Source of the DNA: an uncultured Polaribacter sp.
GTDB lineage: Bacteria > Bacteroidota > Bacteroidia > Flavobacteriales > Flavobacteriaceae
Reading direction: 5' to 3'
Assembly: GCF_947500975.1 (NCBI RefSeq)
Contig: NZ_CANMUE010000002.1
Span: 1 to 64,000 of the forward strand
DNA length: 64,000 bases
The notes under the pieces are model-generated. The model searched no databases. It was given only the letters and a program-made list of their open reading frames with translations, and was not told the origin of the DNA. Shown here in pieces: positions 27,189-36,012 of the stretch. The position numbers and the translations under genes are program-made. Positions within the stretch are counted from its first letter, which is position 1. The number at the start of each line of letters is the position of its first letter.

Positions 27189-29588
27189 TTGAAGAAAAAA
27201 AATCATATAAATACAATATTAGGGGTTTTGTTATATTTAATAACAACTACAAGCTTTTGTCAAAACGTAGATTTAGAAAATCTAGGAGGTTTTATTGGTA
27301 AAGGAAAACCTTTAAAAATAAGTGGCGGTATTGCTGCAAATAGTATATTTTATAACTCTAACCAAGATACAGGCAGAGAAGCCTTTACCTATTTTATACA
27401 AGGAAACCTTAATATTAGTTATATGGCTTTAAGCGTGCCTTTAAGCTATAGTTATAGCAACCAAGGGAGTCAATTAGAGTATCAATTACCATTTAAGTTT
27501 AACCGTTTAAGTTTACATCCCAAATACAAATGGGTACAAGCCCATATTGGAGATGTTGCTATGACATTTTCGCCATATACCTTAAGTGGTCATCAATTTA
27601 CAGGTGGTGGTGTAGAATTAACACCAAAAGGAAATTTTAAAATTGCTGCTATGGCGGGGCGTTTATTAAAAGCTACAGAAGATAATGACGATGCACGTAC
27701 CATACCTGCTTTTTATCGTTTTGGTTATGGTGCAAAATTTGGGTATGAAAAAGAAAAATACGCTATTGCTATTACAGGTTTTTACGCCAAAGACAATATA
27801 AACTCTATTGCTTTAGTACCCGATGAAAAAGGAGTTACACCAAAAGAAAATTTGGTAATAAGTATAGATGGTTCTTATAAAGTTATGGAAGGCCTAGAGG
27901 TAAAAGCAGAATATGCTTCTACAGCCATTACTCAAGATTTACGTGCAGAAACTTCTAATGAAGATGGGCAAGGTTTAGCAGGTTTATTATTTAATAATAG
28001 AGCATCTACAGAATATTACAAAGCCTTAAAAGCGGGTTTTGATTATAGTTTTGGTAAGTCTACCGTAGGTGTTGCCTATGAGCGTATAGATCCAGGTTAT
28101 GAAACCTTAGGAGCTTATTTTTTTAATAATGATTTTGAAAATATTACTTTAAATTATAGCTCAACGTTGTTTAAAGATAAAATAAATTATTCTTTTAATA
28201 TAGGCTATCAAAGAGACGATTTAGAAAACCAAAAAGAGCAAACTACTAGTAGAACCGTAGGTTCTGTAAACGCAACCTATACTGCTTCTGATAAATTAAC
28301 AATTACAGGTTCGTATTCTAATTTTAGTACGTTTACGAATGCTAGGGTTAACCAGTTTGATAATATTAATGATGATAATTTATTAGACAATATAGATGAG
28401 CAATTTGATTATAAACAGCTTTCTCAAAACGCCAATATAAATGTAAATTATGTACTTTCTAAAAAAGAAGATTTACAACAAAATTTGAATTTAAATTACG
28501 CTCTTGCAGATGTAGCTAATGAGCAAGATGGTATTGTACGTATTGGAGATGCTTCTACTTTTCATAACATGAATACGTCTTATACTTTAGGTTTTCCAAA
28601 GCAAAGTTTAAATATTACAACTGCATTAAACGGAACGTTAAATACAATTGGTAGAGAAAATGCTACAACATGGGGGCCAACACTAAGCCTAAATAAAAAA
28701 TTCTTTGAAAATAAATTAAACAGCAGTTTTGCAGCGTCTTATAATACAAGTGATACTCAATCTGGTACTACAAGTGTTACTAATTTTAGAGCTAGTGCTT
28801 CTTATGTGTATAAAGAGAAACATAATTTTAATTTAAATGCCATACAGTTGTTTAAAACTTTGCCAACGGCAAACAACCAAGATTTAACTATTACTTTTGG
28901 ATATAATTATACTTTTGATTTGAACGCCCCAAAACTTAAGAAAAAGAAAAAAGAGAAGGAGTTTTCTTTTTCTTATAAGTCACATATATTTTCGGGTAGT
29001 CATAGTAAAATTAGTAAAGATATTACAAGTATTGTTAAAGGTAAAGAGTTTGAAACTATTAAAAACATTAAGAGTATTGTAGATAAGTTATCAGAATTAG
29101 AAGCTGAAATGATTGGTGCTCAAAAAAAATCTGATAAATTTTATAAAAAAAGAGCACTAAATTATTTAGATTATTTATATAAACACAAAGATTATTTAGA
29201 TACATACCATCAATTAGTTTTTTCAGGTTTAAAAAAGTTGTATAAAGAAGCTAAAGTTTTAGACTATTCTATAAAACAAGATTTTTTTGATTATGCAGCT
29301 GCTATAAATGAAGAAAAAAGTAAAGGAAAAAAGATTAGTGAAAAAGAAAAAAAGAATCTAGAGATAAAAGAAAGGAAATATAAAGCTCATAAATGGATGC
29401 AAGAACAAATAAATGTACTTTCTATTAATGATGTTATAGAAGATAAAGGGTTTTTTAAGGAATTTAAAAAAATGTACTTATCTAAAGTATTTGAAATGTT
29501 ACAAAAAGGGAAAACAAACAATGAGCTTATTTCTTACTTAGAAATAAAATTAGCCGATTTTTATCATAAAAAAACGAGAAAAATATAG
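27189..29588 (+). CDS. Putative outer-membrane beta-barrel protein
   Basis: TTG start; signal peptide (INTILGVLLYLITTTSFCQ); alternating beta-strand-like pattern ('INYSFNIGYQRDDLENQ...VNATYTASDKLTITGSYSNFS'). Confidence 0.6.
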   Translation: MKKKNHINTILGVLLYLITTTSFCQNVDLENLGGFIGKGKPLKISGGIAANSIFYNSNQDTGREAFTYFIQGNLNISYMALSVPLSYSYSNQGSQLEYQLPFKFNRLSLHPKYKWVQAHIGDVAMTFSPYTLSGHQFTGGGVELTPKGNFKIAAMAGRLLKATEDNDDARTIPAFYRFGYGAKFGYEKEKYAIAITGFYAKDNINSIALVPDEKGVTPKENLVISIDGSYKVMEGLEVKAEYASTAITQDLRAETSNEDGQGLAGLLFNNRASTEYYKALKAGFDYSFGKSTVGVAYERIDPGYETLGAYFFNNDFENITLNYSSTLFKDKINYSFNIGYQRDDLENQKEQTTSRTVGSVNATYTASDKLTITGSYSNFSTFTNARVNQFDNINDDNLLDNIDEQFDYKQLSQNANINVNYVLSKKEDLQQNLNLNYALADVANEQDGIVRIGDASTFHNMNTSYTLGFPKQSLNITTALNGTLNTIGRENATTWGPTLSLNKKFFENKLNSSFAASYNTSDTQSGTTSVTNFRASASYVYKEKHNFNLNAIQLFKTLPTANNQDLTITFGYNYTFDLNAPKLKKKKKEKEFSFSYKSHIFSGSHSKISKDITSIVKGKEFETIKNIKSIVDKLSELEAEMIGAQKKSDKFYKKRALNYLDYLYKHKDYLDTYHQLVFSGLKKLYKEAKVLDYSIKQDFFDYAAAINEEKSKGKKISEKEKKNLEIKERKYKAHKWMQEQINVLSINDVIEDKGFFKEFKKMYLSKVFEMLQKGKTNNELISYLEIKLADFYHKKTRKI

Positions 29589-29665
29589 GTTTAAATAATG
29601 GACACAAAATAGTGGATAGTGTCTTAAAGACCTTTATGGTAATTTTATGAGTAGATTGTATTTTA

Positions 29666-30241
29666 CTACCAAGTATTTCTAGATTTTATATTTTCATTAC
29701 AAAGTCTAATTATTTCTGTAACTCGTTTTTTTCTGGTGGTTTCTCTTTTTGCTTGATTCAACCAAAACAAATAATTTTTTCTATAGCTTGGCGCAAAGTT
29801 TTTAAAGTTTTCAAAAGCAGTTTTATTTTTATCAAATTCAATTTGTAATTCTTCAGGAATAATTCCTTTTTCAACGTTATCTAATGCTGTCCAAGAACCA
29901 TTTTGCTTGCCAATTTTAATAATTTCTAAACCACTTTTATGCATTAAATTATTTGCGGTTAATTCTTTTATGTATTTTTTATTTAATGCGCTCCATACAC
30001 TTTTTGTGTTTCTAGGGCAAAAATATTGTCTTCGTTTTCCGTTTCCAAGACTTTTAACTGTAGCATCTATCCACCCAAAACAAAGAGCAACTTTTACAGC
30101 TTCTTCCCAGCGCATAGAAGCCTCTTTATTTTCAACCTTGTAGAAAATAAGATATATACCTTTTGATAAGTTATGGTTTTCTGATAGCCAGTTACGCCAT
30201 TCTGTATCATTTTTAAAATAAAGCTCTTGTTTATTTAACAT
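29666..30241 (-). CDS. YdeI/OmpD-associated family protein
   Basis: Intact 191-aa ORF, 'EWRNWLSENHNLSKGIYLIFYKVENKEASMRWEEAVKVALCFGWIDATVKSL'. Confidence 0.85.
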   Translation of the reverse strand: MLNKQELYFKNDTEWRNWLSENHNLSKGIYLIFYKVENKEASMRWEEAVKVALCFGWIDATVKSLGNGKRRQYFCPRNTKSVWSALNKKYIKELTANNLMHKSGLEIIKIGKQNGSWTALDNVEKGIIPEELQIEFDKNKTAFENFKNFAPSYRKNYLFWLNQAKRETTRKKRVTEIIRLCNENIKSRNTW

Positions 30242-30331
30242 TTTATAAATGTAATGATTATAAATAAAAATGTCATTTTAAAAATAGGAGATACTATTGA
30301 TTTTTATTTGTGCTTTGTTTTAAAAAAATAT

Positions 30332-30366
30332 AAAAAAACCACTTCATTATTTTGAAGCGGTTTATG
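30332..30366. terminator. Bidirectional rho-independent-like terminator
   Basis: aaaccacttca-ttatt-ttgaagcggttta flanked by A/T runs. Confidence 0.6.
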
Positions 30367-30386
30367 GTAAAATGTGTATAGATTTA

Positions 30387-30731
30387 TTATTCTTTGTCTA
30401 ATTTTTTTGTTAGGTTAAAACCAGTAAATAAACCAACTCCAGCCATTAAAAAAATCATTGCTGGGTAAATGGCATCACTATCTAAGCCAGTATAAGTTTC
30501 TAATATTAACGCTAAAAATACGCCTAAACCTATCCCTATTAATAGTAGTGATAAATTTAAAATAAAAACTTTTCCTAAAGAACTGCTACCTTTAGATTTT
30601 GCAGACATAAATATACTTGCATCTACTCCTTTTTCAATTAAAGCCAAACGCTCTTTATTTCTTGTTGAAAAGAACAAATAGAATATTCCAAAGATGCTAC
30701 CAAATACTATAATTAAAACTCCGATTTCCAT
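30387..30731 (-). CDS. Small membrane protein (DUF6249-like)
   Basis: Three predicted TM segments and 'NKERLALIEKGVD' motif. Confidence 0.65.
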   Translation of the reverse strand: MEIGVLIIVFGSIFGIFYLFFSTRNKERLALIEKGVDASIFMSAKSKGSSSLGKVFILNLSLLLIGIGLGVFLALILETYTGLDSDAIYPAMIFLMAGVGLFTGFNLTKKLDKE

Positions 30732-30779
30732 AATTTATAATTTTAAGTTTAAAAATGATTAATTTTATTGTGTTTGTAG

Positions 30780-30874
30780 CTTTGACGATAACATTTGAAT
30801 AAAGGTTACAAAAAAATAAAAAAAATATTTTTTCAAAAAAAACTGTAACCTATTTATAGGTTAGATCGTCAAAG
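30780..30874. promoter_or_regulatory. Divergent ECF-sigma-type promoter pair
   Basis: + strand TGTAACC-N16-CGTC (30844-30870); - strand TGTAACC-N16-CGTC (revcomp of 30784-30810). Confidence 0.65.
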
Positions 30875-30879
30875 ATAAA

Positions 30880-31464
30880 ATGACAACCAACAAAGACCAA
30901 CTAATTATTAATAAAGTATTAAAAGGGGATGCAAATGCGTTTGCATATCTTGTTGATACATATAAGGATATGGTGTTTAGTTTGGCGTTTAAAATGACAA
31001 AGAAAAGAGAAGAAGCAGAAGAAGTAAGTCAGGATACATTTATAAAAGCATATAAAAATTTAGGTAAGTTTAAAGGCGATTCTAAATTTAGTACTTGGTT
31101 GTACAGAATTGCCTATCATGCAAGTTTAGATGCTATTAAAAAAAATAAAAATCATAATAATTCATTTGAAATAAATGAAATAACATACAATCAAATACAA
31201 TCTGTAGATACTATTTTACAAGGAATAGAAAGAAAAGAAAGAGCTAAAGTAATGAACGATTGTTTGTTAAAATTACCAGAAGAAGAACGCTCTTTAATTT
31301 GGATGTTTTATTTTGATGAATTAAGTTTGAGAGAAATTATAGAAGTAACTTCAATTTCTGAAGCAAATTTAAAAGTAAAATTACATAGAGCAAGAAAAAA
31401 ACTATTAGCTATTGTACAAGAAAATGTAGAACCAGAATTAATAAGTCATTATGGGAGAAAATAA
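30880..31464 (+). CDS. ECF-family RNA polymerase sigma factor
   Basis: 'DANAFAYLVDTYKDMVFSLAFKMTKKREEAEEVSQDTFIKAYKNL' sigma2 and 'LSLREIIEVTSISEANLKVKLHRARKKL' sigma4. Confidence 0.95.
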   Translation: MTTNKDQLIINKVLKGDANAFAYLVDTYKDMVFSLAFKMTKKREEAEEVSQDTFIKAYKNLGKFKGDSKFSTWLYRIAYHASLDAIKKNKNHNNSFEINEITYNQIQSVDTILQGIERKERAKVMNDCLLKLPEEERSLIWMFYFDELSLREIIEVTSISEANLKVKLHRARKKLLAIVQENVEPELISHYGRK

Positions 31465-31861
31465 ACATATTAAAGAACTAGATGCTTTTGCAAAAAAATA
31501 TGTAAGAGAAATTCAATCAGAAAGCCCATCAAAAGATTTTACAAATTCTTTGATGCAAGCTATTTTGGCTGAAAGTAAAAGTACAGTTTTTAAACCTACT
31601 GTTTTAATATCTAAAAAAGTATGGTTTTTAATTTTTGGGTTGATAGTTGCCGTAATTTTTATTCCTTTTAATTCATCAGAAAAAAGTTTTATAAACTTAC
31701 CAAAAGTAGATTTTTCTTTTTTTGATAAAATTCAGATTCCTAATTTTTTAGAGTCAATAGCAATTTCAAATACAGTTTTGTACTCGGTTTTTTTCTTCGG
31801 ATTGATGATTATTGCGCAAGTTGTATTCTTAAAAAATCATTTTAACAAAAGGTTAGAATAA
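31451..31861 (+). CDS. Small two-TM protein overlapping sigma gene, candidate anti-sigma factor
   Basis: 14-bp overlap with sigma gene; soluble N-terminus followed by two TM segments. Confidence 0.5.
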   Translation: MGENKHIKELDAFAKKYVREIQSESPSKDFTNSLMQAILAESKSTVFKPTVLISKKVWFLIFGLIVAVIFIPFNSSEKSFINLPKVDFSFFDKIQIPNFLESIAISNTVLYSVFFFGLMIIAQVVFLKNHFNKRLE

Positions 31862-31863
31862 GG

Positions 31864-31896
31864 TTTTTTACATCTTTATTTGTTGGATGTAAAAAT
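31864..31896. terminator. Possible terminator hairpin
   Basis: tttttacatc-tttatttgttg-gatgtaaaaa. Confidence 0.45.
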
Positions 31897-31933
31897 GATT
31901 TTTATATCGCCAAAAAAAATAAAGCTACTTGTT

Positions 31934-32758
31934 TTATTTATCGGTTTTTAATTTAATGTTTTTGTTAAAAGGAACCTTAAGTTGATACAAAATATCTTGA
32001 TCTCTAGAATCGTCTAATAAATCTAAGCCAAACTTTACTTTCTTAGGATCATCATAAGTTAATGTGCCAAACATTCTGTCCCAAATAGAAAAGATATTTC
32101 CAAAATTAGTATCTGTCCAAGGCATCACATGATGATGATGAAACTTGTGCATATTTGGAGTTACAAAAATATAACTGATGATTTTGTCTAGCTTTTTAGG
32201 CATGTAAAAATTGGCATGTGTAAAGTAACTAAAAAACACTGTAGCCATTCTGTAAAATAAATAGTAGGCAAGTGGAACACCAAAAATAATGATTACAATT
32301 AACGCAAAAATTTCTCTAAAAGCATAATCTCCAGGGTGATGTCTCGTTGCGCTTGTTGCGTCCACAGTAGTGTCACTATGATGTATCATATGAAAACGCC
32401 ACATAAATGGTACTTTATGTAATAAATAATGCACAAGATATTGTGCAGAAAAATCTAAAGCGGCAATTGCAATTAGTAATTCTACCCAAATAGGCAAGTC
32501 AATCATATTTAAAACACCAAAATTGTTTGTAGAAAGCCAAACAAAAATACCAACAGATAAAACACCAAAAATTAAATTTAAACTTACATCCATGGCAAGA
32601 AAAACCATATTTACACCTGCGTGTTTCCATTTTTTATAATCAAATTTTACTAATGGAATTATTAATTCAACAATCCAATTAGCAGAAATACAGATAAAAA
32701 TCCAAAGTAATTTTTGCCAAGAAGGCATGGTTTCAAAAAAGTTTAAAAAATTTTCCAT
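31934..32758 (-). CDS. Sterol desaturase / fatty acid hydroxylase family protein
   Basis: His motifs 'HYLLHKVPFMWRFHMIHHSD' and 'NMHKFHHHH'. Confidence 0.9.
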   Translation of the reverse strand: MENFLNFFETMPSWQKLLWIFICISANWIVELIIPLVKFDYKKWKHAGVNMVFLAMDVSLNLIFGVLSVGIFVWLSTNNFGVLNMIDLPIWVELLIAIAALDFSAQYLVHYLLHKVPFMWRFHMIHHSDTTVDATSATRHHPGDYAFREIFALIVIIIFGVPLAYYLFYRMATVFFSYFTHANFYMPKKLDKIISYIFVTPNMHKFHHHHVMPWTDTNFGNIFSIWDRMFGTLTYDDPKKVKFGLDLLDDSRDQDILYQLKVPFNKNIKLKTDK

Positions 32759-32864
32759 TAGTAGATTTTAAATTAACGGATTGTAATATAACAATTTTTA
32801 GTCTTTGATTTTAAAGAATTTTAAAATTAAAATAGAAAAAATATAGAAATTATTAATTCTTGTT

Positions 32865-34721
32865 TTATTTTCTGCTTAAAAAATCTTCATAAGAATTTTG
32901 TGTAATTGCTTTGCCTAAAGAATCTAATTGTGATGAGTTTTTACCTAATTTAAAAATTGCCTTATTACTAACATAATCATACAGGTATTCATCGTTTTTT
33001 GTTACAACTCCAAAACCTTTGTTAAAAACATAATGAGCAAATTGTTTATCAGAAGTATTAAAAATATTTTTACTGAATTTAAATTCTGTATTATCGCCTT
33101 TTAACATATCTAATAAAGTATAAGAAAAATCTACTTGACTAGAAATATTGTTGTTTTGAATGCCTGTTTTAGATAAAGCACCACCTAACCAAAGCATAGG
33201 AATATGAAATTTTTTAGAAGAAAAATAAGGGCCTTCATGTTTTGGAGAACTATGTCCATGATCAGCCATAATAACAATTAAAGTATTTTTATACCAATCT
33301 TGTTGTTTGGCAAACTCTATAAAATTACCAATAACTTTATCTGTATAAAAATGCGAACTTCTAAATTTATTGTCTTCAGTGTCTTTACCAAATTTATATT
33401 CACCTTTTATTTCATAAGGTTCATGACTACTTAGTGTTAAGGCTATTTTAAAGAAAGGAGTTTTTTGTTTAGTTGCTAAATCTTTAGCAAATCGCTTCAT
33501 AAAAACATCATCATGTGCACCCCATTTTGAATTCCAATCTTTTTTATCAAAATAACTGCCATCCACAAAATTATTGATTCCAGCATTTCGTAAATATGTA
33601 TTCATATTTCCAAAATTTAAATCTCCGCCATAATAAAAGGAAGTTTCATATCCTAAATCTTGCATTTTTTTAGGTAACATAGGCAAACTTCTGGTTTTGT
33701 TTGGCATGCGCATAATTTTCTTAACAGGTTGAGGATAGTAACCACTTAAAATGGCCGGAATTCCTTTGTCAGTTCTATCTCCATTTGAATAAAAATTAGT
33801 AAACAAGACTCCTTCTTTAGATAATTTATTAAGGTTTGGTGTTACATTTTCTTCACCATTTAAAGATCCTACAATCTTTGCAGGTAAACTTTCCCAAATT
33901 ATTAATATAATATTGGGTTTTTGGGTGTTTAAAATAGAATCTGTATTAGCTTCTAAAAGTTTGTTTCTTGTTTTATTAATAATATTTAAAGCTGTTTTAT
34001 TATCAAAATGTTTATAAGGATTTGTGCCATCTGTTTTATGTGTAATTGTGTTAAAAAAGTTCCAAATAAAATTTATAGACGCATGATTAGCAAACATATT
34101 ATCAGAAAAATATACATTACTCTGATTTACAGGTATTGTTTGCAAACCACCTCTTAGAGGTAGAATTAAAAGTACTGTTACAAATAGCAGAATTGGAATT
34201 TCTAACCAAGTTCCAAAATCTATTTTGGTTATTTTTTTGAGATGAAATTTCTTGAATATTTTGATAAAAATGTAAGAAATTAAAACCCAGAAAAAGATTC
34301 CAGAAATTAACTGAAAGTTAGATGCAGAAGAAATCATTAGTTCTGGAGTGTTTAAATAAGGTAGAAGAGAAGTATCTAATCTAACACCCCAAGCTTGGTA
34401 CAAGCCAGCATCAATTAAAAGTAATAAACTTATAAAAGTGATGACTATTATGGTAAACCATTTTATTAATTTTTCAATGATTTTTGAATTGATAAAAGCT
34501 GAAAAGGCGATTAATAAAAAAGGAATTAAAGAAATATATGCTGCAAAAGAAGTATCTAATTGTAACCCATATAAAAAAGTTTTTAAAGTTGTTAAAAAAC
34601 CTAATTCTTGTGTTTTTTCAAAATGATTTAAAAGAAAGAATAAGCGAGCAAAAACAAAATAAACAATCCAAAAAAGATAGTAATATAGGTTGTAAAGTAG
34701 TTTACTTGTTAAGTTTTTCAT
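32865..34721 (-). CDS. LTA synthase-family sulfatase/phosphoglycerol transferase
   Basis: N-terminal TM helices; 'NIILIIWESLPAKIVGSL...FTNFYSNGDRTDKGIPAILSG' and 'IVIMADHGHSSP'. Confidence 0.9.
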   Translation of the reverse strand: MKNLTSKLLYNLYYYLFWIVYFVFARLFFLLNHFEKTQELGFLTTLKTFLYGLQLDTSFAAYISLIPFLLIAFSAFINSKIIEKLIKWFTIIVITFISLLLLIDAGLYQAWGVRLDTSLLPYLNTPELMISSASNFQLISGIFFWVLISYIFIKIFKKFHLKKITKIDFGTWLEIPILLFVTVLLILPLRGGLQTIPVNQSNVYFSDNMFANHASINFIWNFFNTITHKTDGTNPYKHFDNKTALNIINKTRNKLLEANTDSILNTQKPNIILIIWESLPAKIVGSLNGEENVTPNLNKLSKEGVLFTNFYSNGDRTDKGIPAILSGYYPQPVKKIMRMPNKTRSLPMLPKKMQDLGYETSFYYGGDLNFGNMNTYLRNAGINNFVDGSYFDKKDWNSKWGAHDDVFMKRFAKDLATKQKTPFFKIALTLSSHEPYEIKGEYKFGKDTEDNKFRSSHFYTDKVIGNFIEFAKQQDWYKNTLIVIMADHGHSSPKHEGPYFSSKKFHIPMLWLGGALSKTGIQNNNISSQVDFSYTLLDMLKGDNTEFKFSKNIFNTSDKQFAHYVFNKGFGVVTKNDEYLYDYVSNKAIFKLGKNSSQLDSLGKAITQNSYEDFLSRK

Positions 34722-34766
34722 TTATTATTAATCATAAAGTATTAGTTTTTTTATAACCCAAAATGG

Positions 34767-35795
34767 TTATTCAGTAACTTTTAATCTTGCTTTTGCAGTT
34801 ACAGAAACATCAGCATAATCATCATTTAAATATTTTAAATAGCCAGCAATAGCAATCATTGCTGCATTGTCTGTGGTATATTCAAATTTAGGTATATAAG
34901 TTTTCCAGCCCAAATGTTTTTCTGCCGTTAACAAACGTTTTCTAATATCAGAATTTGCAGATACACCACCCGCAATAGCAATATGTTTTATTCCTGTTTT
35001 TTTTACAGCATTTTTTAATTTTTCCATCAAAATTTCAACAATCGTATATTGTATTGATGCACAAATGTCATGTAGATTTTCTTTAACAAAATTAGGGTTT
35101 ATACGTTGTTGCTTTTGAATAAAATATAAAATTCCAGTTTTTAATCCGCTAAAACTAAAATCTAAATCTCCAACTTTTGGTTTTGTAAACGGAAATGCTT
35201 TTGGGTTTCCAAGTTGTGCGTATTTATCAATCAAAGGTCCTCCAGGATAAGGGAGTCCTAATATTTTTGCCGATTTGTCAAAAGCCTCGCCAACTGCATC
35301 ATCAATTGTTTCACCTAAAATTTCCATTTCAAAATGATTTGTTACTTTTACAATTTGAGTATGTCCACCACTTATTGTTAAGCAAATAAATGGAAAAGAA
35401 GGAATTTTACTTTCTTCATCATCTTTAATAAAATGTGCTAAAATATGCGCTTGCATATGGTTAACATCAATTAAAGGAATTTGTAAACCTAAGGCCAAAG
35501 ATTTTGCAAAAGAAGTGCCAACTAGTAATGAGCCCATTAATCCGGGTCCTTTAGTAAAAGCAATTGCAGTTAAATCTTTTTTATGAATATTTGCCTGTTC
35601 TATTGCTTGCTGTACAACAGGTACAATATTTTGTTGATGCGCTCTAGATGCCAATTCTGGAACAACTCCACCATATTTTGAGTGTACTTCTTGATTCGCA
35701 ACAACGTTACTGAGAATTTTATTATCACAAATTACGGAAGCACTTGTATCATCACAAGAAGATTCTATCCCTAAAATATAAACTGATTTTTCCAT
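34767..35795 (-). CDS. tsaD: tRNA N6-adenosine threonylcarbamoyltransferase
   Basis: 'ILGIESSCDDTSASV', 'HMQAHILAHF', 'IAGGVSANSDIRKRL'. Confidence 0.97.
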   Translation of the reverse strand: MEKSVYILGIESSCDDTSASVICDNKILSNVVANQEVHSKYGGVVPELASRAHQQNIVPVVQQAIEQANIHKKDLTAIAFTKGPGLMGSLLVGTSFAKSLALGLQIPLIDVNHMQAHILAHFIKDDEESKIPSFPFICLTISGGHTQIVKVTNHFEMEILGETIDDAVGEAFDKSAKILGLPYPGGPLIDKYAQLGNPKAFPFTKPKVGDLDFSFSGLKTGILYFIQKQQRINPNFVKENLHDICASIQYTIVEILMEKLKNAVKKTGIKHIAIAGGVSANSDIRKRLLTAEKHLGWKTYIPKFEYTTDNAAMIAIAGYLKYLNDDYADVSVTAKARLKVTE

Positions 35796-36012
35796 TAGAA
35801 AAAGTAAATTAGTTGCAAAATTAAGTATAATTTTATCTATGCTTCGTTTTTTAATAATAGAAATTTAATAGTTTGTTAAATTTGCACGTTCTTTGTAATA
35901 AATGGCAGCATTTTTGCTTATAAAGATTGAACTATAACTACTCTAAATTAAAATAGATATCAAACAAATTGGAAAAAAAATACTAAAATGGCTAGGGTAC
36001 ATTGTACTCTTT

